64,000 bases of DNA. It comes from Lucifuga dentata (taxonomy: Eukaryota; Chordata; Actinopteri; Ophidiiformes; Bythitidae). The stretch spans positions 1 to 64,000 of the forward strand of contig VXCM01002817.1 in assembly GCA_014773175.1 (NCBI GenBank), read 5' to 3'. Each line of letters starts with the position of its first letter. The stretch's first letter is position 1. A program made the translations under genes and the position numbers. A model generated the notes under the pieces. The model had not been told where the DNA came from. It was given only the letters and a program-made list of their open reading frames with translations, and searched no databases. Below are positions 44,263 to 56,650 of the stretch, piece after piece.

Positions 44263-46311
44263 GTCACTTTTACTTGTGCCTTTTTAGTAGGTCTTTTTTT
44301 TTTTTTTTTTNTTTTTTTTTTTTTTTTTTGACAATTTGATTATTTGCTACATTCGTCACTATGATACAGAAATAGACATTATTAATAATTGCGTGTTTGA
44401 AGTCATCAGTTCATTGGTTCTTCCTTGTCGTCTCTCCAGATCTTTGCTGATCCCGTAACAAACCACGTGAGCGACCGAGTGTCCATTACTGTGTTAACTG
44501 CCTCCTCAGACAGATGCTAGTAGTTTATACCAGGCTGCCAGCTGGGGGGCAGTGTGTGTGTGTGTGTGTGTGCGTGTGTGTGTGTGTGTTTCAGCAGCCC
44601 GACTGAATGGCTGGTGTGTTTCTGTGACACTGCCAACTCTCCCTTGTGCCTCACTAACGTCCTCTTTACCAGAAGCAGAAAAATCCTCTTTGCGCCTTTC
44701 TCCTCTCCTCTCTCCTCTCCTCTCTCCTCTCCTCTCCTCTCCTCTCCTCTCCTCTTCCTTGCTAAATGCACCTGTGAGCATCACCGTTGTTGCCGATTTC
44801 TTGAAGGTGGATGTTTTCCTGTGGTTGAGTGTCAGAAATAGTGACAACTACTCTGGGGGTTTCTGCACTTATGAAGAGACACACACACGCGCGCACACAC
44901 AGACTTACTCATACATACACACATACTCACATCAGAGTGTGTGACGGAGCTGTCTGCTCCCTCCTGTCGCCTCATTTGTTTCTGCATCAGGCGGCTCTCA
45001 GAGGAGGCCTTGCTTCTGCCCTTGTCAGCAAACATCAGTCCGCTCTTTCTACTCCTCTCTTTTCTGCTCTCACTTCCTCCTCCTCCTCCTCCTTCTCCTC
45101 TTTCTTTCTCTTCTCCACTTCTTTATTTTCCTGCTGTCCATCGTTCCCTGTGTTGCCGTTTATTTTTCCCTATTTGTCCTCACATCCGCCATGCTCCCTT
45201 CAGTCCATCTTCTCGGTGTTCCAATGCAGTAAATCTTTTCTTTATTAAGCTCTTTGCTCTCGCTATCTCTCCGCTCATTGTTGTGTGTGTCTGAGTGTGT
45301 GACAGTCAGTGACACACAAAGATACGAGCAAACCTCAAGTGAGTCTGAGGGCGTCAAAGTCACAGATACACAGATGCATCATAGATATTTATTTTCAGAA
45401 TAAATGACAGAAACACACTTCTGAAGGCTCTGCTGTGTGTGAGAGCAGAGATGTTTTTTTTTTGTGTGTTTGTTACTGTGTGTTTGCCTGTGTAAATATG
45501 TGTGTGTGTTACCTGTGTGTGTTTGTGTGTGTGGTTTCAGTGGTTGCTGTAGATTCTCCATGGCAGATCAGTTCAAGTGTGAAGGAGGGTCAAGCCAAAG
45601 CAGACCAGCTAGTAAGGTATGGTTTGGGGGAGTGTGTGTTTTTGTACATGTGTGTGTGTGAGCCTGTGTGTGTTCTGTGTGTGTTGAGGATGGAGCGATT
45701 GCTGGGGGAAACATACAGGCAAGGAGGAGAAGTGAGATTTACCGCTTCATCAAGTCACTCAGTCTACACCTCAGCGCATGCAATCTCACACACACACAAG
45801 CACACACGCAAACAAAGCACACACACAAAGGCAGGCACATACACTACCTGCCTATCCATCTATGCACTCTGCTTTATAGCCTTTACTGTGAGCACTCCAC
45901 CTACACATTCAGACACTCCCTTACTTCCTGCTTCACCATACACAGAGTGAGGCAGGTCAGCCATATCTCTCTTCCTCAAAGAAGTCGTTTATCATTGTTA
46001 TTATATTTCAAAGTCAATATGTCGTTATTATGCCTCAGTTTTTTAATTAATTGATCATCTGTATTAGACAAGCTGACATTTGCTCCCGATTTCTTGTTTT
46101 GTTTCTGCCTTGATGCAGGATTAAGATGTGTAACTTGGAATATTAAGTTTTTGTTCACACAAAGCGCTTTTTGAGTAGAAAAAAGCTCTGCTAGTGTCGG
46201 CGTGTCTTTGTTGGTGATGTTAGGAGTGATTTGAATTGGTGCAATATTATTGTTTCACCTTTGCAGGTCACCTTTATGACTTGTTTCTAATCAGCTCTAG
46301 CTGAGAAACAA
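44263..46311. other. Gene-free stretch rich in simple repeats
   Basis: (TG)n at 44552-44589, a CTCCT-type pentamer tract at 44697-44757, TCC repeats at 45076-45095, and many GT/CA tracts at 45460-45840. They give long low-complexity frames on both strands with no domain. Confidence 0.5.
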
Positions 46312-47715
46312 CTTTGGCTGTGTTCACATCACACGCTGAAGTGGCCCAGATCTGATGTTTTTGCCTCCATGTGATTCAGATCTGATTTTTTCACAGCAGT
46401 GAGAACAAACCAAATCTTATTTTTTTCATATCAGATTTGGGCCGCTTCCATATGTGGTCCTAGATCCGATCCATATCCGATCTCTGGATATGCGACTGCT
46501 ATCTGACCGTTCAGATCAGAATTCATGTGGGTTTTTTTTTTTTTTTTAANTTTTTTTTTTTTTTTTAATACATCGCATCTCGTCCTCATTCAGTGTCGGC
46601 ACCTCATAGCAGCCCGGTAAAAATGAATATGGAGGAGAGCAACAACAGCGATGGGGGTCACGAGAGAGAGAAATAAGTTTCAAATTTGTTGGATATATAT
46701 GGAGACATCTGAAAGTTTTCACCTGTGTGAACTTGTGAACATGGCGGTCCCACCATGGCTGGCTCCGCCCTCATACCCACACCTCTCTCTCTGCACTGAC
46801 ATGCAGCTTCAGCCGCTAACAGAACAGCTGCTATAGCTTTTGTTTTTTGTCGTATTCTCACTCTCATTCTCATCCTTATTATCAGATAAGATTAGATAAA
46901 ATAAGATATTCTTTATTTTTGTCCCAAAGGGAAATTTGTGTTGGATTCCAAAATTCCAAGTATCAAATACGATACAAAGCAAGCAATCATAAGCAGTAAA
47001 AATAATACATAAAACATAGAACCAATACCCACTGCATAAATACATCAATGTATACCACCCCCCAACACACACACACATACACACACACACCTACATGCCC
47101 ACAGCCAGTGACACTCAACATTCTAGAGTTTAGAGTCTTTACACACATGGTATAAAAGAGTGTTTGCAGCGATTCAGTCTGCATCATGGGACTCTGTATC
47201 TTCTACCTGATGGTAAGATCTGGAACTCTCCATGTAAGACATGAGCTGAATCAGACACAATTTTCCGGGCTTGATTGTTCATAAATTAGCTGAAGAGGTG
47301 GATAGTTTTTAACACTCACAATTTTCATAGCAGATTTCTGTGCAGATTATTGTCTGCATTGTCTTCCGACCTTCGCATCAAATAGTCCTGGCCATGTATG
47401 CTGCACAGCGCTGTTGCCATGTTTGTCCTCTCTCAAAAATGATGGTTACTGTTGTTATTCTTGTAGCATGTGGCTCACATTTTACTTAAATCTGCGCATG
47501 CGTGGCAGTTTAGGACCTCAACGGTGTTCATGCTGGTGTCGGATACAGGTGTTTTAAAACATGAATGTGAGCCATCAACACAAAAAGATCAGATCTGATT
47601 AAAAAATCGGAATTGAGCATTAAGGCCTGTAATGTGACNCCATCAACACAAAAAGATCAGATCTGATTAAAAAATCGGAATTGAGCATTAAGGCCTGTAA
47701 TGTGACCGTAGCCCT
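46312..47715. mobile_element. Non-autonomous hAT-like element with 8-bp TSD
   Basis: AGAAACAA flanks both sides (46304-46311 and 47716-47723), a perfect 8-base target duplication as in hAT elements. The ends are inverted repeats: GGCTGTGTTCACATCACA at the left and, reverse complemented, GGCTACGGTCACATTACA at the right. The interior has CAGATCTGAT and CCGAT words typical of such fish elements and no transposase. It holds a LINE 3' end (46890-47440), an n in a T-run (46550) and a 67-bp false duplication (47572-47638 = 47640-47706, n at 47639). Confidence 0.78.
46890..47440 (-). repeat. CR1/L2-like LINE 3' end
   Basis: On the minus strand it ends with AAATTTCCCTTTGGGAC, AAAATAAAGAATATC and a GATAA-type tail, the usual 3' end of fish CR1/L2-like LINEs. 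Upstream, a broken frame resembles the C-terminal block (VP.CRLNR...HSFIP) of their reverse-transcriptase protein. It is nested in the hAT-like element. Confidence 0.65.
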
Positions 47716-47723
47716 AGAAACAA

Positions 47724-48999
47724 AGAAAAATAAAGAGGAGCATAAACATCTCCACAACATCTCCTCTCTTGCCTGTACTGTGTAGTGATTTCATAAATGA
47801 GTGAGGGATGGAAACTGACATGCTCAATGCAATAAAACCACGAGGAAGAGGAAGAGTGGAGTCTGATAGCAGCATATGATGGCGTATAGTATCTATGGAC
47901 TGAGGTGATATCTCCGTTCTGTTTCTTCAGCTATACGTCGGGTGTAGGTACTGAACTGTTGGAGCTTTGAGTCATCTGAAGGTCACAGTCTGGATCTATG
48001 GATGGATATCATAGCCATCGCAGCATACGGTCAGCGAGTTCAGCTCCATATCTATGTGAGCAAAAGTGAAATAGAGAGGGAGATGATGGAGGAAGAGCAG
48101 GAACAATGGAGGGGGAACTGGAAAGGAGAAAGAGATGGGATGAGTTTTTCCGTAACGCCATATCATATGGGAGGGAGCACAGTATAGCTTCTCTCTCTCT
48201 CTCAATGTCTCTCTGTGGCGCTCGCTCTCCAGGATAGATAGAGGGCATTCATTATCTGCCGGCCCGCTGGGACTTCCCTCCTCTTTAGGATGCATCCAGT
48301 AGTTTAAACCAGGCCAATCAGAGCAGTGGGGGAAGGAGAAGGTTAGAGGAGATGAGGAGGGATGTGGTGAAGGGGAGGCTGGGGGGGGATCTCACATATT
48401 TAACCTGCCGTGCAGACCATCCACTGTAACCATGGCGATCCACTCTCATGACGGGATGGCACACTAGAGTTGGGATGGGAGGTGTGTGTGTGCTTTTGTT
48501 CCAACATGGTGGCATTGCAGATGTGAGGCACGTGGAAGTGGAACACGGTGGGCTGGATTCACAGTCTTAAAGTGTGTTTTAAAACTGATTTTAAAGTCAC
48601 ATGACCTGCTTTTATCCTGTGAACCCCATTCCAAATGTTTTTCATTTTCATTTTCACGCTGCTGTGAACTCGTCTTTGTTTAGAATGATCATACACACAT
48701 ACAGACACACACCAGCGGTATGTGTAGCACCTGTGTGTGTGCAGCTGCTATGCTTCCTGGCTTATGAATTTCATCCCGGTGGAGACGCAGATAAAAAGTG
48801 CACAACTTCAATCTCCTTACAAGCCCTGCAAACCAAGATGACTGACTTTAATTCCAGAATGATCAATCTCAAGATATCCGTCCTTGCAGGACAAAACCAA
48901 ACACCGTAATTCATCTTGTTTAATCAGCACACTGCAGCGCTTAACAATCTAGCTAGCTACCTATCTCATGTTTTGCCTTTCATCACTTTTTCTCCCTTC
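47724..48999. other. Gene-free stretch
   Basis: 48190-48330 (GAGGGCATTCATTATCTGCC, CCAGGCCAATCAGAGCAG) is unrepetitive. CT and GT tracts are short. No supported gene. Confidence 0.4.
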
Positions 49000-49717
49000 T
49001 GGCTTCCCGCCGGTGGACGTCTGCTGCAACGCATCGTTCTCAGAACTGGAAAAACTTGACCTCAAAAGTGCAGTGGAGCATCATTCAACAATTCCTAGTT
49101 GGTAAGGTCAACCTTGCCCGACTTACCTGACAGAAAAAACATCTGATGTCACAACAATATGGCAACACACAAGGTTAACAGAAACAGATTTTGCATCTGC
49201 CTTTTCAATTCAAGCTGCACAACAATGGAATTCTACACTAGCACACATTAGAGCACTCAATACCTTTAATTCATTTGCTGAGGAACTAAAGAAATGGCTG
49301 ATAGATAATCAAATTTGTGAACACTGATTACTGCATTTGAAGGGTGGAGGAAGGGATTTGGTTTAATTCTGTTGGATCAAGTAAAGACCCGTCTTTTGAA
49401 ATACATGCGAGTTTTTTTTAATTGTCACTGATTTCTTGTTGATTAAACTGCCAGACTGTGTTTCTAGGTATTTTAATGACCGTTTTGAAGTATATGTCCA
49501 GGAGACCAATGAGTTTTTTATATATTGTAAATTTTTGCATCTGTATTTTATGTAATGTATTATGTTATTTAATCATTTTATATTGTAGGTAGCCATCTTA
49601 TCATCTTGGCATGAGACTACGGATGAAAATTAGTCAGCTTTGGCTAAATCTGGCACATTTACATTTTATTGTTTATTAATGTGAATTGTCCCATGTGAAT
49701 AAATAAATAAATAAATA
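49000..49717 (+). pseudogene. L2/Rex1-like LINE 3' end with ORF2 C-terminus
   Basis: A plus-strand frame reads TRLTETDFASAFSIQAAQQW then NSTLAHIRALNTFNSF and ELKKWLIDNQICEH before a TGA at 49325-49327. This fits the C-terminal F...A..WN.LP..IR....F...LK.WL...Q.C.H pattern of fish L2-type LINEs. The UTR (GACTACGGATGAAAATTAG, TGTGAATTGTCCCATGTGAA) ends in an (AAAT)n tail at 49700-49716. The copy is 5'-truncated and the left border is approximate. Confidence 0.75.
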
Positions 49718-50768
49718 CAATCTTTTTGTTGTTGATAAAACTTGATTTTATTTTATATGTGGTTTTTGTATTCAGAAAAGGATTTGTAAGAACTTTGTAC
49801 GCAAACATAAGTAAAAATTAAAAAAAAAAATTTTTTTGAAAATGTTAAGGCTATATGTACTCCACATGTGTATTTCTCAAAATTCACTGTTTTATGTCAC
49901 AAAATCATGCAACATTTAAACACGTAGAATAACTTTGGCTAAAATGAAGAGAATTTACTGGTTTTTGAATCATAAGAGACAATGAAATGAAATTTGATTG
50001 GGTAAAACACACACACGCACACACACAATCAATCATTTCTCCAACTACATCTCTCTACTGAATAAGACATCCACAGAGACTCTTCCTCACCCCATCTGTG
50101 CACGTGCAAGTGCACCACATACACACTCTTATGCATTCATAGTGTCACATGCATGTTAACAACACATTTATTCAGACTGTACTCAGTAATGACTGATTAA
50201 TTATTCCCAGCTCCAATTATCATTCCATTAGTGGCATGCGCACACACACACACACACACACACAAATCTAGAAAACACTTCTACTTTGCGACTAATAACA
50301 GCCAGCAGTGGTTCTGTGCCACTTTCTGAGGCTAATTGAGGTTAATGAATGTAACTGGTAAGTAAAAACACATTAACAAGAATAATTAACAGTACCATTG
50401 TTGTGGGCATAAGTTCGTTGGAAACACCAGAGGAAATTACACAACATGTCCCACATAAATTCTCTCCACGCTGTCAGGGACTGAATTAGAATTTATACAC
50501 TGCCGTAAAAACTGTAAAAAGTACATCTGAGTTCATGTTTCTCTTTTAGGACCTCACGTGTAATGACAGTTGATCTTAGCAGAAGACAAAGAGATGGACG
50601 GATAGAAAAAAAGAAAAATATTAAACAGAAGAAGGCAGTACAGTCAGATGGAGAGGAGAGGAGAGGCAGAGAAAAAGAAAACAGAAAAGTCATGGGAAAT
50701 CCTGCACATCACCGTATAACGAATCACAAACTTGATGTCCCTTGCTGAAGAAGCCCACACACACACAT

Positions 50769-50803
<35 letters not shown>

Positions 50804-50969
50804 ATACTTCACACAAGCAGCACTTGGGGCCTGGAGACAGACAGAGAAAGACAGATAGAGGAGCCTGACATCACATCCATTCAGATAAGAGAGCGCTGGG
50901 GGAGATAATAAGCTAGCCTTGTGTGATAGACTCGACTCCTCAGATCAACACGTTCCACTCCTGAAGTGA
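49718..50969. other. Gene-free stretch
   Basis: (CA)n tracts at 50010-50028, 50239-50263 and 50758-50800. Otherwise unassigned. Confidence 0.45.
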
Positions 50970-51082
50970 GAGGAGAGGAGAGGAGAGGATGGGAGAGGAG
51001 AGGAGAGAGGAGAGGAGAGAAGAGGAGAGGAGGGGAGAGGAGAGGATGGGAAAGGAGAGGAGAGGAGAGGAGAGGAGGGGAG
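50970..51082. repeat. GAGAG-type pentamer minisatellite
   Basis: Repeats of AGGAG/GAGGAGA units with GGATGGGA variants. The complementary CTCCT version occurs at 44697-44757. Confidence 0.9.
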
Positions 51083-51917
51083 TATGTCTAACTTCCCAAT
51101 TAAGTTTCAGTTAGTTACTGAATTATTCTTAAGAAACGTGATTTAAACATAAAAAGGGAATTTGCGACTGGCTTGTGGCCACAATGGCAAGTTTTAGGAA
51201 TTTATCAGTCTAAAGCTTTGCACTGGGAAACCTGTGAAGGAGAAGGTGTATTTGAAACTTCTCCCTCAAGGACACTGGTGTGAGTTTAATTGGATTCATT
51301 ATATTCAGAGAAGTCCTGTAACGTCATTTAATGTGCTAAATTATATAACAGAGAACTATTTAGATTGCATAAAGGACCACTGCGATTTCAGATTACTGTC
51401 ATATGTCATAATAAAAAAAAAAAAAAAANAAAAAAAAAAAAAAAGATTCTAAACCTGTTTAACCCTGCTTATCCACTATGGATGAAACAAGCATTTTTAT
51501 ACATACTGGATGTTATGTGTTTTCTTCCTTGTTGGGTCAGATTTCAGATTTGGTAACTGGAGTTACCTAAGTTAGAAAAAAGTTGTGAAAATGAAGACTT
51601 GAGACATGGACCTGAGAGATGTGACTTACATGGAACCATGGAAATATTTTGACACCCATAGATGATTGGAGCTGACGATTCCATGCATTATGACAATAAG
51701 CAAGCTAAACAAACATGTATCTGATTGCTATGCAAATTCAAACTTAACTGAAATGAGGTCTGAGTTTGTCGTAAAGCATCATGTAATTTACTCACACTTG
51801 TAAATTATTTATAGTTATGGACATGTCAGATTTATACTGGAATAAAAATGATGGATGCATTGTAAATACAATCGGACAAGGACCGTTGTCTGGCGTGAAT
51901 CACGCTACAATGAAAAA
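51083..51917. other. Gene-free stretch
   Basis: An A-run with n at 51429 lies at 51412-51444. No coding exon is recognised; the 66-codon frame at 51817-52017 has no domain. Confidence 0.45.
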
Positions 51918-52160
51918 GAGATTAAAAGTGATGACGGACAGAGTCGGAGTGAGAATAAGTGATGGCGTGATCAAGGTGAGGAGATGCAGAAGCAAAAAGA
52001 GGTGTGGAAATTTTTAATCTGAGGAATTTCACAAATATAATAATAATGTAGACTTGCAAAAAAAAAAAATCACTACTAATATGCATCCTTAATATATTTT
52101 TCTTTAAAATGAGAATTATATAGAAATTAAATGATCTGTTTTTTTTTGTCATGTAGGCAT
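51918..52160 (+). repeat. Dispersed repeat copy interrupted by RTE insertion
   Basis: GAGATTAAAAGTG, AAGCAAAAAGAGGTGTGGAA, AATGTAGACTTGCAAAA and GTCATGTAGGCAT match 56120-56372 in order, where the counterpart reads GTCATGGAGGCAT with no insert. The last 16 bases (52145-52160) are the target duplicated by the RTE element. Confidence 0.75.
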
Positions 52161-52851
52161 CTTCTTTTCCTTTCGGCTTTCCCTTCAGGGGTCACCACAG
52201 CGAATCATCTGCCTCCATCTAACCCTATCCTCTGCCTCCTCTTCTCTCACACCAACTAACTTCATGTCCTCTTTCACTACATCCATAAATCTCCTCTTTG
52301 GTCTTCCTCTAGGCCTCCTGCCTGGCAGTTCCAACCTCAGCATCCTTCTACCGATATGTTCACTATCCCTCCTCTGTACATGTCCAAACCATCTCAGTCT
52401 GGCCTCTCTGACTTTATCTCCAAAACATCTAACATGCGCTGTCCCTCTGATGTACTCGTTCCTGATCCTATCCATCCTCGTCACTCCCAAAGAGAACCTC
52501 AGCATTTTAGTCTCTGCTACCTCTAGCTCTGCCTCCTGTCTTTTCCTCAGTGCCACTGTCTCTAAGCCATACAACATCGCTGGTCTCACCACCGTTTTGT
52601 ACACCTTTCCTTTCATTCTTGCCGAGACTCTTTTGTCACACATCACACCTGACACTTTTCTCCACCCATTCCAACCTGCTTGCACACGTTTCTTCACCTC
52701 TTTTCCACACTCTCCATTGCTCTGGACTGTGGACCCTAAGTACTTAAAATCCTCCACCTTCTTTATCTCTATTCCCTGTAACCTCACCATTCCACTTGAG
52801 TCCCTCTCATTCACAGCCATGTATTCTGTCTTGCTGCGGCTAACCTTCATA
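52161..52851 (-). mobile_element. RTE-type LINE, 5'-truncated, with perfect 16-bp TSD
   Basis: Minus-strand insertion flanked on both sides by TTTGTCATGTAGGCAT (52145-52160 and 52852-52867). The open frame (stop at 52185) encodes the C-terminal part of a reverse-transcriptase polyprotein: KVSRSKTEYM, DFKYLGSTVQSNGEC, VVRPAMLYGLETVALRK, LRFSLGVTRMDRIRNEYI, LRWFGHVQRRDSEHIGRR and RPRGRPKRRFMDVVKEDMK, a familiar RTE-clade order. About 220 codons are open with no frameshift, and the duplication is exact, so it is recent. The first few residues of the longest frame come from flanking DNA. Confidence 0.9.
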
Positions 52852-52867
52852 TTTGTCATGTAGGCAT

Positions 52868-52988
52868 ACAAACTGTATTAGCACCATTACTTCCACTGAT
52901 CAACATATTTGTCCTTTACAGGCATGGCAGTGTGACTGTGTCTGTGCATATGAGTTTGTGTGTCTATGTGCTGCTGTGTGTGTGTGTG

Positions 52989-53029
<41 letters not shown>

Positions 53030-53937
53030 NTGTGTGTGTGTGTGTAGCAAGCTGTGTGGGAGACCTCCTGGCTGCTCTTCCATTGACTTTCACTTTGGCT
53101 GATACAGGATGTCAGTTTATCAGTCGATTGAATATCTACCAGCCCTTTATTTATGACACGCTGGATGAAGTGTCGCTGCGCGCTTTTTCTTCTCCTCTAA
53201 AGACGTATGGAGAGACGGAGAGAGATGGGAGGGGACAAGGGAGGCGGCAATCAATATATTTTTTAGTGAAAGCCCTTGTGTAGCAGGAACGGAGACAGGA
53301 AGGAAGGATGGCAGAGGAAGGAGGGGAAGGGGTGAGGAAGTAAAGAAGGAAGAGTTATCTGTCAGTCGTGCTTCTGTTTGACATTCTAGCTCAGGGTTTT
53401 CAGATCTGTAGTCCATTTGCTTGGTTGAAATCAGGGACTAAACACTTAAAATGTTGCCTTGATCCCTTAGTTCATTTTTTTTTTTTTTTTTTTTTTACAT
53501 GGTGACATTTCTAAGCAGACAAACATTTATTCACAAACACCATGTGCAAGCAAACTGGTCCCTCATTGGTCTGAATTTTTGAGCGCTATGTATCCTCTGG
53601 AAACAATACAGGAGCTTTGAATGGACATTCAGCAAAGTGGATTGACTTTTGCTTTTACGATGATCTTTTTTTCTACACTGACATACCCAAAATATTCTCT
53701 TTGAATGGGAGTCAAGACTGCATCTTGAGAACAACATCTTAATGCAAAGATGTCAGACACTTCTGTAGAAGGAGGTGTGCTCTGATGGCTGCAGGATTTG
53801 CTCAGCCACTGATTTCTATTCTGGTACTTTGGTTCTTTGGTTTGCTGGGTCGGATTGGTTTCTCAACAAACCCTGGTCTTGCTCCAATTGTTTGGTGTGG
53901 ACCTGAGTTGGCACCTGCCCCCCCACAAAAAACAAAC
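52868..53937. other. Gene-free stretch
   Basis: (TG)n at 52975-53045 with n at 53030, and a T-run at 53477-53496. No gene is supported. Confidence 0.45.
52975..53045. repeat. (TG)n microsatellite with contig join
   Basis: TG repeat broken only by GCC near its start and an n at 53030. Confidence 0.93.
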
Positions 53938-54505
53938 TTAAAGGACAATACCGGCATTTTGCATGTTTGAGCCTAATAATTTCAATTTTCATAGATGTTG
54001 CGTTCCTGACAACCATTTCCCAAAGGATAAAACCATATTTCAACTTTCCTGATGTTTTGCAGAAGCTCTTAATCTTTTACAATCAAATATCCAAGAGATA
54101 CACCCACCTTAAAAATCTATGTTTCGCCAGTCGTTTAAATTTTTCAATAAACACAGGTCTTCTTTTAGGACTATATTCCCCGGTGGAGACATACACTCTG
54201 CGCTTTTTATTGCACTTAAATGCTAAAATAACATAACATCTAAAAAAAACTGAATACACACGTCTTGTTCGCGATGATGGATTACCTATCCCAAAAACGT
54301 TTCAAGTATCAACAGTTTTGATTGATTTTAATAGTGTACCAGCCTGAACTGAAACCAATGGCAGTCTGGAAGGTAGGAAAAATTTTTTTAATTCACCATT
54401 CCAATAGTATGCTTTGAGAAATGATTGTCAGTAATGTTATGTGTATGAAAATTTAATATACAGTATTAGGCTCAAACATACAACATGGCAGATATGGTCC
54501 TTTAA
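53938..54505 (+). mobile_element. TTAA-MITE, full-length copy
   Basis: TTAA-AGGACAATACCGG at the left and GATATGGTCCTTTAA at the right, with GCATGTTTGAGCCTAATA and TATTAGGCTCAAACAT as TIR interiors. The interior is very close to the 20275 copy (GGTAGGAAAAATTTTT, AATAGTATGCTTTGAGAAAT), so the two may be one subfamily. Confidence 0.9.
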
Positions 54506-55045
54506 GGCGGAAATGCTCCACAATTTGAAACAAACACTTAGATCCAGCTAGGTGTGAAAAATGCCCTGAAATTCCGGAATATAAAGTCCTGTAAGAGTCT
54601 CTGCTGCTAGTGAGACATCGCTTTCGGTTCAGGAACTTTCCAAGAATTTTTCCACTTGTTGTCTTTTTAAAACAAGACACAATAAGGAAGATCATTCTCT
54701 GGTATCACGAAAATGACTTTACAAAGAAGAAAAATGTTCAAGTAAAACAATTTTCCCTGGTAGGTGCGTCGGATAATCAAAATGATCTTGGTGAAAGAAT
54801 GCAGGATGTCGCTGCACCTAGAGGTGTAAAAACTATTAGCCTCACTTCATTAAAATTCAGATGAATTTCAGATGTTGATCACATGTCTTTCCCACAAGAT
54901 AACGCACAATGTGTGTTTCCGTCTGTGCACACGAGGATTTGTGTGCTACTGTTGAGCGGTCAGTAATTTGGCATGCCTTGCAGTTTGTTCATAGAAGTGT
55001 TATTCAGCTCCAAAAGCTCTGTGGTTGATGACAATTGCTCTCATC
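54506..55045. other. Gene-free stretch
   Basis: Unassigned sequence with no recognisable gene or repeat. Confidence 0.4.
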
Positions 55046-55108
<63 letters not shown>

Positions 55109-55109
55109 A
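55046..55109. repeat. (CA)n microsatellite
   Basis: About 28 CA units, then CATACACACA. Confidence 0.94.
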
Positions 55110-55852
55110 CACTCATGCAGGACGCACATTCGCCTGATGCTTCTTCCAGTATATCACACCAAACTACTTTACTGAATTCTCTTCTATTATTGAATGAAAG
55201 CACATTACTGTAATTTTTCATTTATGGAGGAATGCAATCCACAGTAAAAAGTTTCTTTCCCATTAATTTCCCCTTGCAGAATCTGCCCCCCCCAGAGAAA
55301 TGGGAAAATAAGGCCGATAAACAATTCAGACAGATGCTCCATCAGAGCGTGGCAGAGGAAGTCCCGCTCTTATTCACATCAGCTTTTTACTTGAGATGCT
55401 GAGGTGGATTTGGAAGCATTTGATACCAAGGAAATACTCTGTAAGCAATACATCTTCCTGTGGTTTGTCCACTAGGGGGCAGACTACTGAACGGGCTGCT
55501 GAGATCATCACAAACACTGAAGGTCAATGAGAATTAAAGGTGTAATCTGTGATCTAAATGGAAACAGTAACTACCAACATGCAAAAGACTAGAAGCTGCT
55601 GTTTTAAATTGATTTATATTAGACTAATACTAAACAAAAATACATCTAAATGTTTTCTGATGCTGTTAAAAGATTATTTACATCAATCAGTTTTGTAAAC
55701 AGATGTAAAAACAGGGCGGTGTTTTAAATTATGATTTAATTATCACTTAATAAATAGATTTTTCATCATTTAGACAATCTTCAATTATCAAATTTACATG
55801 GTCATAAAATTACACAAGCAGCAAATATATTTAAATCTTGTTCTCTAATATC

Positions 55853-55907
<55 letters not shown>

Positions 55908-56119
55908 TTAACATCAGGTGTTAAGTGTGACCAAACATGAAAAGTAGGCATATTTTTAATAAATAAAACTTATGGGTTTTTATGAAGACTCCTTTTAATA
56001 TTTAAAATTGGTCAGGCGCAGTGAACACTTTGGTGTATTACAGAATAAAGGCCAAGAAATTACTTTGTTCAAATAATAAATCATTATAACAGAAAAAAAA
56101 AACTTTCCTCTTTAAATAG
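55110..56119. other. Gene-free stretch with (TTA)n
   Basis: An (ATT)n trinucleotide tract spans 55852-55907. The rest is AT-rich and unassigned. Confidence 0.5.
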
Positions 56120-56372
56120 AGATTAAAAGTGGGTGATGGTGAACAATGTTGGAGGGTGAGAGAGAGAGAGAGAGAGAGAGATCAAGGTCAGGAAGTGTGG
56201 AAGCAAAAAGAGGTTTGGAAAAATTTAATCTGAGCAATTTTACAAAACGTACTAATGTAGACTTCCAAAAAAAAATCACGACAAATATGTATCTTTAATA
56301 TGTTTTTCACTTTTATAATGAGAATCATTTGTGAATACAGTATATTTTAACTGCTCTGTTATATGTCATGGA
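56120..56372 (+). repeat. Paralogous uninterrupted copy of the 51918 repeat
   Basis: GAGATTAAAAGTGGGTGATG, AAGCAAAAAGAGGTTTGGAA, AATGTAGACTTCCAAAA and TTATATGTCATGGAGGCAT follow the same order as 51918-52160. A (GA)n tract (56157-56180) replaces part of it. It serves as the empty site for the RTE insertion. Confidence 0.72.
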
Positions 56373-56604
56373 GGCATTTTATCAATCATTTCCAATCAAA
56401 ATGATCATCTAAGTTTAAAGAGTTTTGCTTATTAGTCTTGATATTTAGGGGAAAACGATATTCAGGGAAAAACAAAAAAACACATTTCTGTGAAAATACC
56501 TGATGTCTGACCAGAAAAAATCAGGACAGAAGAGGATGGAGGTGAGGAATGGAAAGAAAACAAGAAGGAAAGAGAGAGAGAGAAAGGTTCAAAGTCAGGA
56601 AAAA

Positions 56605-56650
<46 letters not shown>

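Noticed and set aside
52264..52863. 199-residue plus-strand frame
   Set aside because: It is the antisense of the RTE reverse-transcriptase frame, with no domain of its own.
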